From assembly GCF_009695655.1 (NCBI RefSeq), contig NZ_VUNM01000002.1, forward strand, positions 178,907-242,906: 64,000 nucleotides of DNA, in the 5' to 3' direction. Shown here piece after piece: positions 44,984 through 52,291 of the stretch. Position numbers and translations under genes: made by a program. This stretch comes from Sharpea porci. Its GTDB lineage: Bacteria > Bacillota_I > Bacilli_A > Erysipelotrichales > Coprobacillaceae. A model generated the notes under the pieces. The model made no database searches and was not told where the DNA came from. It worked only from the letters and a program-made list of their open reading frames with translations. Every line of letters begins with the position of its first letter. Within the stretch, counting starts at the first letter, position 1.

Positions 44984-45718
44984 ATGGAAATATTTGTATA
45001 CTCTGATGAATCAGGCGTCTTCGACAAAGTTCATAATGAACTCTTCGTGTTTGGAGGTCTGATTTTTTTAGGTAAAAACAATAAAGATATAGCTTCAAGA
45101 AAATATATTAAAGCTGAAGGAGTCATTAGAGATAAGCATCAATACAAAAAAGATAAAGAACTCAAAGCATGTTTGATAAATAAGTCTGATAAATTGAAAC
45201 TATTTCGATCATTAAATAATTGTTTTAAATTTGGCACTGTCATATATCAGAATGAAGTCATGGATCAAGTGTTTGCGGACAAAAAAGACAAGCAGAGATA
45301 TTTAGATTATGCTTATAAGATTGCTGTAAAAAGAGCCTTAGAAAGGCTAATAGAACTTTCTGTTTTCAATCCTGCTGATATATCGGCAATTCATTTTTAT
45401 ACGGATGAACATTCAACTGCAACAAATGGGAGATATGAATTGCGTGAAGCACTTTATGGTGAATTGATAAAGGGGACATTTAATTATAACTATCACTGTT
45501 ATTATGCGCCCATCTTAAGTCCATCGACACATTTAGATCTTCATTATTGTGATTCAAAAAGAATAACATTGGTAAGAGCAGCAGACATTGTTGCTAATCG
45601 GTTGTTGTTTCTTTCTACAAAAGATGATTGGGTAAAAATGAGAGCTATTAAGAATTTTCATATTATTACACTTCCTAATGAAGATAAGAATCACGCTTTA
45701 TATAGTGATTTAATTTAA
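44984..45718 (+). CDS. DUF3800 family protein
   Basis: 244 residues. The N-terminal YSDESG (residues 6-11) is the family hallmark, with Asp/Glu expected at a metal-binding site of an RNase H-like fold. The C-terminal half carries further candidates: TDEHS, HYCDSK and the LVRAADIVANRLL helix, matching the D...ADhia-type end of the family. DUF3800 proteins are common in phage and defence-island settings; biochemical function is unsettled. AGGAG at 44970-44974 supports ATG 44984. It lies just after the structured RNA's terminator, so expression may need readthrough. The next gene is on the opposite strand. Confidence 0.85.
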   Translation: MEIFVYSDESGVFDKVHNELFVFGGLIFLGKNNKDIASRKYIKAEGVIRDKHQYKKDKELKACLINKSDKLKLFRSLNNCFKFGTVIYQNEVMDQVFADKKDKQRYLDYAYKIAVKRALERLIELSVFNPADISAIHFYTDEHSTATNGRYELREALYGELIKGTFNYNYHCYYAPILSPSTHLDLHYCDSKRITLVRAADIVANRLLFLSTKDDWVKMRAIKNFHIITLPNEDKNHALYSDLI

Positions 45719-45754
45719 GTTGGTACAGAATTTTCTATTTAAAAATGACATAAT

Positions 45755-45777
45755 ATGCATTATGCGAAGTAATGCAT
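45755..45777 (-). terminator. Hairpin between converging DUF3800 and purF
   Basis: ATGCATTA (45755-45762) pairs with TAATGCAT (45770-45777), 7-nt loop. Read on the minus strand, a T-rich stretch follows, so it could end purF transcripts. Weak. Confidence 0.4.
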
Positions 45778-45812
45778 TATAAGAAAAAGAAAGAGGTTGC
45801 CCCCCTTCATTT

Positions 45813-47225
45813 CTACTTTTCATCTTTATTTGCATTCTTATAAGAATCATATAATGGTGTAACGTAATGTCCGCTAAAGCATGATAAGCATAGGCCTGTG
45901 CATGTATCAGTGACTGCTGTTGTCTTCTGTAATCCTTCTTCAGATAAAAATGCTAATGAATCTGCTTCAATATAATCTCTTAATTCTTCAACATCCATTC
46001 TATTGGAAATGAGTTCTTCAATTGTTGAAGTATCAACACCATAGAAACATGGATATTTAATTGCTGGTGAAGCTATTCTGACATGCACTTCTTTAGCTCC
46101 AGCTTCTTTTAAGAGACGCACAATACGTTTACTTGTAGTACCACGGACAATTGAATCATCAATCATAATAACTCTCTTATCGCGGACAATGGAGCTTACG
46201 GCGGAAAGCTTCATTCTTACACCCTGTTCTCTGAGTGCCTGAGTTGGCTGTATGAATGTACGGCCAACATATTTATTCTTTACTAAGCCCATTTCATAAG
46301 GAATACCTGATTCTTCAGCATAACCAATAGCAGCTGATATTGATGAATCTGGCACACCTATGACAAGATCAGCATCAACTGGTGATTCATGATAAAGCAT
46401 GCGTCCTGCATTTTTTCTTGCTGTATGCACATTAATGCCTTCAATTGTACTATCAGGTCTTGAGAAATAGATATATTCCATTGCACAAATCTTATCAACA
46501 ATTTGATCTGTTGGTAAATAGAATTTGGACTTAAGTTCTCCATCTTTCACACGGACAACTTCTCCTGGCATTAAATCTCTTAGATAACGTGCACCTACGA
46601 TATCTAAAGCACATGTCTCACTAGCAAAGACATAACCACCATTAGGCAGCTGACCAATCGATAATGGTCTTAATCCATATTTATCTCTTGCAGCATATAA
46701 AGCATTCTCACATAAAATAAGAAAGGCAAATGCTCCATCCAATTCTCTTAAGCTCTTACAAATACGATCAATAAAGCGTCCAGTATGACGTTTAATAAGA
46801 TGTCCTAAAATCTCAGTATCACTTGTCGAATTAAAGATAGCCCCTTCTTCTTCAAGCTGAGCTTTCAGAATATTGGCATTAACAATATTGCCATTATGGC
46901 ATACACCTAATGAACCCTTCATTGTTCTAAATAAGAATGGCTGAACATTGGCAATACCACCACCACCGGCAGTAGAATAACGCACATGACCAATAGCAGC
47001 ATTGCCTGGTAATTGTTTTAGGCGTTCTTTATCAAAGACTTCAGTGACAAGACCTTCGCCTTTATGGAGATGTAGTTTGTTATGTCTGACACAGATACCA
47101 GCCCCCTCTTGGCCTCTGTGTTGTAACGCATGCAAACCATAATAAGTTAAACGCGCTGCATCTTCAGCCTCATAAACACCAAATACACCACATTCTTCAT
47201 GTAATTCGCGATCATCAATAACCAT
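45813..47225 (-). CDS. purF: Amidophosphoribosyltransferase (PurF)
   Basis: First committed step of purine synthesis: PRPP plus glutamine to phosphoribosylamine. 470 residues. A short propeptide MVIDDRELHEE precedes CGVFG, whose Cys12 becomes the catalytic N-terminus of the glutaminase domain after processing. HALQHRGQEGAG and the PRPP loop VIMIDDSIVRGTTS are intact. Late Cys residues (YPCFYGVD, CTGLCLSC) fit the Fe-S type enzyme of Bacillus. RBS GGGGG region upstream. It stands apart from other pur genes here and may be co-transcribed with the gene at 47280-48986. Confidence 0.95.
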   Translation of the reverse strand: MVIDDRELHEECGVFGVYEAEDAARLTYYGLHALQHRGQEGAGICVRHNKLHLHKGEGLVTEVFDKERLKQLPGNAAIGHVRYSTAGGGGIANVQPFLFRTMKGSLGVCHNGNIVNANILKAQLEEEGAIFNSTSDTEILGHLIKRHTGRFIDRICKSLRELDGAFAFLILCENALYAARDKYGLRPLSIGQLPNGGYVFASETCALDIVGARYLRDLMPGEVVRVKDGELKSKFYLPTDQIVDKICAMEYIYFSRPDSTIEGINVHTARKNAGRMLYHESPVDADLVIGVPDSSISAAIGYAEESGIPYEMGLVKNKYVGRTFIQPTQALREQGVRMKLSAVSSIVRDKRVIMIDDSIVRGTTSKRIVRLLKEAGAKEVHVRIASPAIKYPCFYGVDTSTIEELISNRMDVEELRDYIEADSLAFLSEEGLQKTTAVTDTCTGLCLSCFSGHYVTPLYDSYKNANKDEK

Positions 47226-47279
47226 TTATGACTTTACCCCCTGAATCCGTATTAATGATACATGATATTTAATAAAAAG

Positions 47280-48986
47280 TTAATAAATTTCGTTAATAAA
47301 TCTTATCTCTTCATTGCTAGAAGATGGCTGATTACACATCATCGTAATAACTTCCTGAACTTTTCCTTCTATTTTCGCTTGCATATCAGTTTCAATAATA
47401 ATTCGTTTATCATATTTCTGACATAAAGCGACAACAATATCTTTTAATAGCTCCTGATTATAAATGAATTCACTTATTCTAAGTTCTTCTTCATCTTCAT
47501 GAGCAATCATATAGCCTACAGGCTGACCATTATTTATGAAGGTCATGATTTTATCTCCAAATGCCTGATTACGCTCATTAATATAACAATAATAAGATTT
47601 ATCTCTGATTAAATATTCTTGAAAGCGCTGGGTATATTGATTATACATGGCTTGATAGTCATAGTTGTTGTTGGAAATGAAGATAGAACTTGTGTCATCT
47701 TTGTAAAAATGTTTATTGACTTTAATCACTTGATGTTTATGTGATGGCTGAAAGCCAAAAGGAATATAGATTTCTGGATGATAGGCTTGAAGATAGATAC
47801 GTTGTCCTTTATAGCGTTCTAAGACATAGCGCATCAGCTTTTTCATGATTCCTTGATGCTCATACTTTATATCTGTAGAAACGCCTAGAATAAAGCTGCT
47901 ATGCTCATATCCTGATACCTGGAATGGATGGATTTGTAAAGCGCAAATAACATGATGATCAAAGCGAGTGACATATGTATATTGCTCATGATAGAGTTTG
48001 TCAAAATAGAATCTTGCTGTCTTTTCATCTTCATCTTCAAAACGAGATAGCCATAATTTCTTGATGTCTTCTTTGTCTTGGCTACATGCTTGGCGAATAT
48101 AGGAATCGTTGATGAAGACACGGCATTTTTCGACCATATGGCAAGGATGCAATTGTAGTTTGCTTTTACGTAAGCCTTCTAGCCCCATATCTTCTTCACG
48201 ATTGACATATTGAAAGTCAGGAAATTCATGTTCAAGAAACTCTTTTTGTATTGCAGGATAAAGTCCACGAATATCTTTATCAGCTTTTTCAACATGAATT
48301 TGAATAGTGGAATGATTAAGTGGAGAAGCAATAATAAAGGCCTTGAGTTCATCATTAATGTAAATACCACCAAGCTTAATATCAAGAAGGTAATTACTTG
48401 AAAGTAAGAAAAGAATGCCATAAACTTCACTGGCAAGTGACTCGCTTGCTTCCTTGTTGCCTTCCCAACGCTCTAAACAGGAAAGAATTGTATCAAAATC
48501 TCGATTAATATCAAGACTTCGATATTCATGCTGAGGATATTCTTTGACGAAGTTATTGTAGTGGTTGCGTCGTTTCTGCATCTTTTTTCCACTTAGATTC
48601 ATCAGCATATCTTTCTCATACACATAATCATCCTGGTCTCTTTCGCGTTCAAAGATAAATTGATTGCCATAGATTTCCTTTACGTCTTCGATAAAGCTTT
48701 TAACTGCAAATTCAATCATGAAAGGAAACTTTTCTTTTCTTGCATATTCCATCATGTAATCCATTGCTTCCTTAAGATACTCTTTTGAACAATAAGGCAT
48801 GGCAAAGTATCTTGTTCCTTTATAGTTATGAACCATCACAAGAAAGTGATCATGAATTTCATATTCAACATGATATTCATGATTCCACATCATCATCGTG
48901 ACAAAATTAGAATTATAGCCTTCATAATTAGCGGCATCTAAATAAGGTTTTATTTTTTCAAAATCAGTTAATTGTAATTGTTGCAT
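47280..48986 (-). CDS. DUF2156 domain-GNAT acetyltransferase fusion protein
   Basis: 568 residues in two parts. Residues 1-285 match the DUF2156/LPG-synthase C-terminal type (tandem GNAT-like fold): LSGKKMQKRRNHYNNF, GGIYINDELKAFIIA, YVNREEDMGLEGLRKSKL. Residues about 295-568 resemble an Eis-like GNAT, with the acetyl-CoA loop VSTDIKYEHQGIMKKLM. Each half is known alone; the combination suggests aminoacyl/acyl transfer to a lipid or peptide, but the substrate is unknown. The nearest SD-like sequence is about 22 nt from the ATG, so translation may be weak. Confidence 0.8.
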   Translation of the reverse strand: MQQLQLTDFEKIKPYLDAANYEGYNSNFVTMMMWNHEYHVEYEIHDHFLVMVHNYKGTRYFAMPYCSKEYLKEAMDYMMEYARKEKFPFMIEFAVKSFIEDVKEIYGNQFIFERERDQDDYVYEKDMLMNLSGKKMQKRRNHYNNFVKEYPQHEYRSLDINRDFDTILSCLERWEGNKEASESLASEVYGILFLLSSNYLLDIKLGGIYINDELKAFIIASPLNHSTIQIHVEKADKDIRGLYPAIQKEFLEHEFPDFQYVNREEDMGLEGLRKSKLQLHPCHMVEKCRVFINDSYIRQACSQDKEDIKKLWLSRFEDEDEKTARFYFDKLYHEQYTYVTRFDHHVICALQIHPFQVSGYEHSSFILGVSTDIKYEHQGIMKKLMRYVLERYKGQRIYLQAYHPEIYIPFGFQPSHKHQVIKVNKHFYKDDTSSIFISNNNYDYQAMYNQYTQRFQEYLIRDKSYYCYINERNQAFGDKIMTFINNGQPVGYMIAHEDEEELRISEFIYNQELLKDIVVALCQKYDKRIIIETDMQAKIEGKVQEVITMMCNQPSSSNEEIRFINEIY

Positions 48987-49027
48987 AATTGTGACAAAAA
49001 GTCTAAACTCCCTTCTATTACAACAAT

Positions 49028-49055
49028 ATTATAAATTCTCTTGATGAATTATCAA
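49028..49055 (-). promoter_or_regulatory. Promoter of the DUF2156-GNAT gene
   Basis: On the minus strand, TTGATA (49055-49050), a 16-bp spacer and TATAAT (49033-49028). Confidence 0.75.
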
Positions 49056-49068
49056 TCTATGTGCAACG

Positions 49069-49097
49069 AAAAAAATCAGAAGCTAAAACTTCTGATT
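49069..49097 (-). terminator. Terminator of the UPF0237-UPF0210 unit
   Basis: A perfect 9-bp stem (49074-49082 with 49089-49097) with a 6-nt loop; a T run follows on the minus strand. Confidence 0.9.
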
Positions 49098-49099
49098 GA

Positions 49100-50464
49100 T
49101 TAATTCTTAAAACTATGAATTGGAGCAGGAATACGTCCACCACGATCAATGAATGCATCACAGCCAAATGTATTGACTGGCATAATAGGAGCGTAACCTA
49201 GTAAGCCACCAAATTCTACAGTATCACCAACATCTTTGCCAATAACAGGAATGACTCTGACAGCTGTAGTTTTCTGGTTAATCATACCAATAGCCATTTC
49301 ATCAGCTATAATACCAGAAATCGTTTTAGCACTTGTCTTGCCAGGAATAGCAATCATATCAAGTCCAACTGAGCATACACAAGTCATTGCTTCAAGTTTT
49401 TCTAGAGTGAGTGAACCAGCTTCAACTGCATCAATCATTCCCTGGTCTTCTGATACAGGAATGAAAGCACCGGATAGACCGCCAACATAACTGCTTGCCA
49501 TAACGCCACCTTTTTTTACCTGATCATTCAAGATAGCCAAAGCAGCTGTTGTCCCAGGAGCCCCTACTCTTTCCAAGCCCATTGCCTGCAGACAGTCAGC
49601 AATACTATCACCAATTGCTGGTGTTGGTGCTAAAGAAAGGTCAATAATGCCAAAAGGAATACCAAGCGCTTCACTTGCTTCATTGGCAACCATCTGACCT
49701 ACGCGGGTAATCTTGAAAGCTGTTTTCTTGATTGTTTCACAAAGTTCACCAAAATCTTGTCCTTTAGCTTTCTTAATAGCTTCATGCATAACACCTGGAC
49801 CAGATACACCTACATTAATGACAGCATCACCTTCTGTTATACCATGGAAGGCCCCGGCCATAAATGGGTTGTCATCTGGAGCATTACAGAAAATAACAAG
49901 CTTAGCACAACCAATAGAATCATTTTCTTTTGTGAGATTGGCAGTTTCTTTGACAATTTCCCCTACCAGCTTGACTGCATCCATGTTAATACCGGTTTTA
50001 GTAGAACCGACATTGACACTTGCACAAACAAGTTCACTTTCCTTCATCGCTTCAGGAATGGATTGAATAAGCAGTTTTTCAGCATTTGTCATGTTTTTAG
50101 ATACGATGGCACTATAGCCCCCAATGAAGTTAACCCCAACTTCATGTGCACAACGATCTAAAGTCTTAGCAATCTTGACAAAGTCATCAGTTGTTTTGCA
50201 ACATGATGCGCCAATTGTACCAATAGGTGTAACTGAAATACGCTTATTGACAATAGGAATGCCATATTTCTTTTCAATATCCTGGCCTGTTTTAACAAGG
50301 TCCTTGGCAATAGTTGTAATCTTCTTATAAATATTTGAACAAACCTGATCGACATTATTGTCCATGCAATCTAATAGAGAAATCCCTATTGTGATTGTAC
50401 GCACATCGAGATTTTCCTCTTCAATCATACGGTTTGTTTCAGCAACTTCAAATATATTGATCAT
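49100..50464 (-). CDS. UPF0210 (DUF711) family protein
   Basis: 454 residues, soluble and Gly/Ala-rich, with the conserved [17 protein letters not shown] start, [21 protein letters not shown] and [18 protein letters not shown] motifs. Function of the family is unknown; it is nearly always paired with the small ACT protein UPF0237, as here, 11 bp upstream. The pairing suggests a ligand-regulated enzyme with the ACT subunit as sensor. Confidence 0.9.
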   Translation of the reverse strand: MINIFEVAETNRMIEEENLDVRTITIGISLLDCMDNNVDQVCSNIYKKITTIAKDLVKTGQDIEKKYGIPIVNKRISVTPIGTIGASCCKTTDDFVKIAKTLDRCAHEVGVNFIGGYSAIVSKNMTNAEKLLIQSIPEAMKESELVCASVNVGSTKTGINMDAVKLVGEIVKETANLTKENDSIGCAKLVIFCNAPDDNPFMAGAFHGITEGDAVINVGVSGPGVMHEAIKKAKGQDFGELCETIKKTAFKITRVGQMVANEASEALGIPFGIIDLSLAPTPAIGDSIADCLQAMGLERVGAPGTTAALAILNDQVKKGGVMASSYVGGLSGAFIPVSEDQGMIDAVEAGSLTLEKLEAMTCVCSVGLDMIAIPGKTSAKTISGIIADEMAIGMINQKTTAVRVIPVIGKDVGDTVEFGGLLGYAPIMPVNTFGCDAFIDRGGRIPAPIHSFKN

Positions 50465-50475
50465 TATATGTCCCC

Positions 50476-50748
50476 TTATAAACGATGCATTTTATCAAAG
50501 ATATTTTCATGTTGTAATTTGATTCTTACACCAATATCATCACCTAGATTTTTCATTTCTTCAGTCAATGTATTAAATGGTGCAGAGGCATGAGTCGCAT
50601 CAACTATCATCATCATATTAAAATATCCATCAAGAATAGTCTGTGAGATATCAAGAATATTGACATCATGCTCAGCCAAATATGTACATACTTTGGCGAT
50701 AATACCAACTGAATCCTTACCTACAACAGTGATAATTCCTTTTTCCAT
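50476..50748 (-). CDS. UPF0237 ACT-domain protein
   Basis: 90 residues forming a single ACT domain: [20 protein letters not shown] and [18 protein letters not shown]. Such domains bind amino acids or similar small ligands at dimer interfaces. Encoded directly before UPF0210 on the minus strand, with a promoter and possible operator upstream. Confidence 0.92.
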   Translation of the reverse strand: MEKGIITVVGKDSVGIIAKVCTYLAEHDVNILDISQTILDGYFNMMMIVDATHASAPFNTLTEEMKNLGDDIGVRIKLQHENIFDKMHRL

Positions 50749-50771
50749 AATTCACTTTCTCCTTTTCTTTG

Positions 50772-50795
50772 TAACGATTATAACAAACATCGTTA
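50772..50795 (-). promoter_or_regulatory. Extended -10 promoter with overlapping inverted repeat (UPF0237 operon)
   Basis: TGtTATAAT on the minus strand at 50785-50777. The inverted repeat TAACGAT (50772-50778)/ATCGTTA (50789-50795) with a 10-nt spacer brackets the -10, a layout typical of an operator. Confidence 0.5.
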
Positions 50796-50796
50796 T

Positions 50797-50825
50797 ATAA
50801 AAAAAGGAGCATAAGCCCCTTTTTC
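50797..50825 (-). terminator. Terminator of the PTS IIB gene
   Basis: On the minus strand AAAAAGGGGC-TTAT-GCTCCTTTTTTT, a 10-bp stem with one G-U pair and a T run. Confidence 0.88.
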
Positions 50826-50828
50826 TTA

Positions 50829-51149
50829 TTATTTATCACCTAACATTGTCAAAGCTTTATCTAAAACAGCCTTACCATTCATTGTGCCATAGTCTCTCAT
50901 ATCAATGACATCAACAGGAATTGGACCAGCTTTTCTTGAAGCAGCTAATTTTTCAATAGAAGCTTTCTGGAATCTAACCTGTGGACCAAGCAAGATACAA
51001 TCTACTTCTTCCAATACTCTTGGTGCATCAGAGAATGGTAAAGCAAAAATCTTTGTTTCAACTCCCTGTTCTTTAGCTGCAGCTTCCATCTTAGTTACCA
51101 ATAAAGATGTTGACATGCCTGCAGAACATACTAATAAAATAGTTCTCAT
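50829..51149 (-). CDS. PTS lactose/cellobiose-family EIIB component
   Basis: 106 residues: the phosphorylated Cys8 lies in the loop LLVCSAGMSTSLLVTKM, followed by the flavodoxin-like CILLGPQVRFQ and the C-terminal DYGTMNGKAVLD motif of the Lac-type IIB. No IIA or IIC gene is nearby, so it must work with transporters encoded elsewhere or act as a signal. A well-formed promoter with cre-like sites suggests control by carbon source. Confidence 0.92.
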   Translation of the reverse strand: MRTILLVCSAGMSTSLLVTKMEAAAKEQGVETKIFALPFSDAPRVLEEVDCILLGPQVRFQKASIEKLAASRKAGPIPVDVIDMRDYGTMNGKAVLDKALTMLGDK

Positions 51150-51185
51150 TTCATCATTACTCCTTTGTTTTTAAATTCTAAGTAT

Positions 51186-51222
51186 ATTTTACACGCTTTC
51201 ATAGCGATTGTAAACACTTTCG
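51186..51222 (-). promoter_or_regulatory. Promoter of the PTS IIB gene with two cre-like sites
   Basis: On the minus strand, TTTACA (51214-51209), a 17-bp spacer and TAAAAT (51191-51186). Two 14-mers overlap these elements: TGTAAACACTTTCG (51209-51222) and, in reverse orientation, TTTACACGCTTTCA (51188-51201). Each matches the CcpA consensus TGWAARCGYTWNCW with two mismatches. Confidence 0.55.
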
Positions 51223-51267
51223 CTATAATTGATAAGGGGAATGTAGTATTGTAGGAGTATATTTTAG

Positions 51268-51276
51268 TGTTATAAT
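51268..51276 (+). promoter_or_regulatory. Extended -10 promoter of the phosphodiesterase gene
   Basis: TGtTATAAT, with the TSS expected near 51283. Only about 16 nt of leader would precede ATG 51299. Confidence 0.6.
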
Positions 51277-51298
51277 ATTCATAGGAATGGTGCTAATA

Positions 51299-51844
51299 AT
51301 GAGATATTTAGTTGTAAGTGATACACATATGTATAATGATATATTTGAAAGAATTACTAAGAATTTTCATGAGCAGGTTGATGTGATGATTCATTGTGGG
51401 GATTCATCTTTAACCCCTGATGATCAATTATTAACAGGGTATCATGTTGTTAGAGGGAATCATGATACATCAGATTTTCCTGACAAAATCATTCTAGGTA
51501 ACATACTCATAATACATGGGCATCTGTTTCATGTCTATCATGGCTATAAGGAATTATTGGATTTCTGTCACGAGTATCATATTCAATACTGCTTTCATGG
51601 CCATACTCATGTGCCGACGCATCAATTCATTGAAGGCGTACATTTTATTAATCCAGGAAGTACGATGATGAATCGTGGAAGCTATGGCTTTGGGACTTTC
51701 GCTCTGGCTTCTATTGAAAATGATAAGATTGATGTACATTTTTATCACCATCAAACTTTTGAACAGGTGGATGAGATGGTGCTTAGTGAAGGCCTGAAAA
51801 CACTTGAAGAATTCAAACAATTATTACACAAATACAATAAATAA
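51299..51844 (+). CDS. YfcE/MJ0936-family metallophosphoesterase
   Basis: 181 residues from ATG 51299 (ATG 51287 is in frame). Metal-binding motifs in order: SDTHMYND, HCGDS, RGNHD, IIHGH and HGHTHVP, all intact. Family members hydrolyse phosphodiesters in vitro; the cellular substrate is unknown. Single gene with its own short-leader promoter, converging on an XRE gene with a shared terminator. Confidence 0.9.
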   Translation: MRYLVVSDTHMYNDIFERITKNFHEQVDVMIHCGDSSLTPDDQLLTGYHVVRGNHDTSDFPDKIILGNILIIHGHLFHVYHGYKELLDFCHEYHIQYCFHGHTHVPTHQFIEGVHFINPGSTMMNRGSYGFGTFALASIENDKIDVHFYHHQTFEQVDEMVLSEGLKTLEEFKQLLHKYNK

Positions 51845-51855
51845 CAACACACAAA

Positions 51856-51890
51856 AAGGGATGGCTCAAAAAGCCTATCCCTTGTTTTTG
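51856..51890. terminator. Bidirectional terminator between converging genes
   Basis: AAGGGATGGCT (51856-51866) pairs with AGCC-T-ATCCCTT (51872-51883, one bulge); T run on the plus side and A run before it, so it can act on both strands. The 5' end of the minus reading lies in the XRE gene's last codons. Confidence 0.85.
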
Positions 51891-52213
51891 TTTTCTTCTA
51901 GACGTTTGCGCTTATATTCAATGATAAACATAACTTCCTTAAGATCTTCATCAGGGAGTTCTGATAAAAGTCTTGCGATATTAGCGATATTATAATAATC
52001 GTACTTTTTACCGCTCATGATTTCTTCAACAGAACGACCATATAAATGACTGAGTACTTTTAATTCTCCGACAGTGACATCACGTTTACCATTTTCAATA
52101 TCCGAGATGGCTGAGTGAGGCACATTTAAGTGCGCAGCTACTTCTTTTTGAGTAAGATGCTTGAAGTTACGGTATGCTTTTAATCGCTGGGCTAAATCTA
52201 AATCTAAGGACAT
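51875..52213 (-). CDS. XRE-family transcriptional regulator (112 aa)
   Basis: An N-terminal helix-turn-helix (residues 9-62): RLKAYRNFKHLTQKEVA and VPHSAISDIENGKRDV, then a short helical tail (ARLLSELPDEDLKEVMFIIEYKRKR) probably for dimerisation. A typical phage-repressor-like fold. AGGAGG RBS. It is not next to a toxin or phage gene, and its targets cannot be inferred. Confidence 0.9.
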   Translation of the reverse strand: MSLDLDLAQRLKAYRNFKHLTQKEVAAHLNVPHSAISDIENGKRDVTVGELKVLSHLYGRSVEEIMSGKKYDYYNIANIARLLSELPDEDLKEVMFIIEYKRKRLEENKNKG

Positions 52214-52235
52214 GAGACAAACCTCCTTTTGAATT

Positions 52236-52244
52236 ATTATAACA
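52236..52244 (-). promoter_or_regulatory. Extended -10 promoter of the XRE gene
   Basis: TGtTATAAT on the minus strand (52244-52236), 22 bp before the ATG. Confidence 0.6.
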
Positions 52245-52291
52245 CACTGTTGCGATTAATACAATTTAGGATTATAAGAAAATTAAATGAT

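Noticed and set aside
49713..50330. Open frames on the plus strand across UPF0210
   Set aside because: They mirror the conserved minus-strand gene; composition is that of an antisense frame and no RBS is present.
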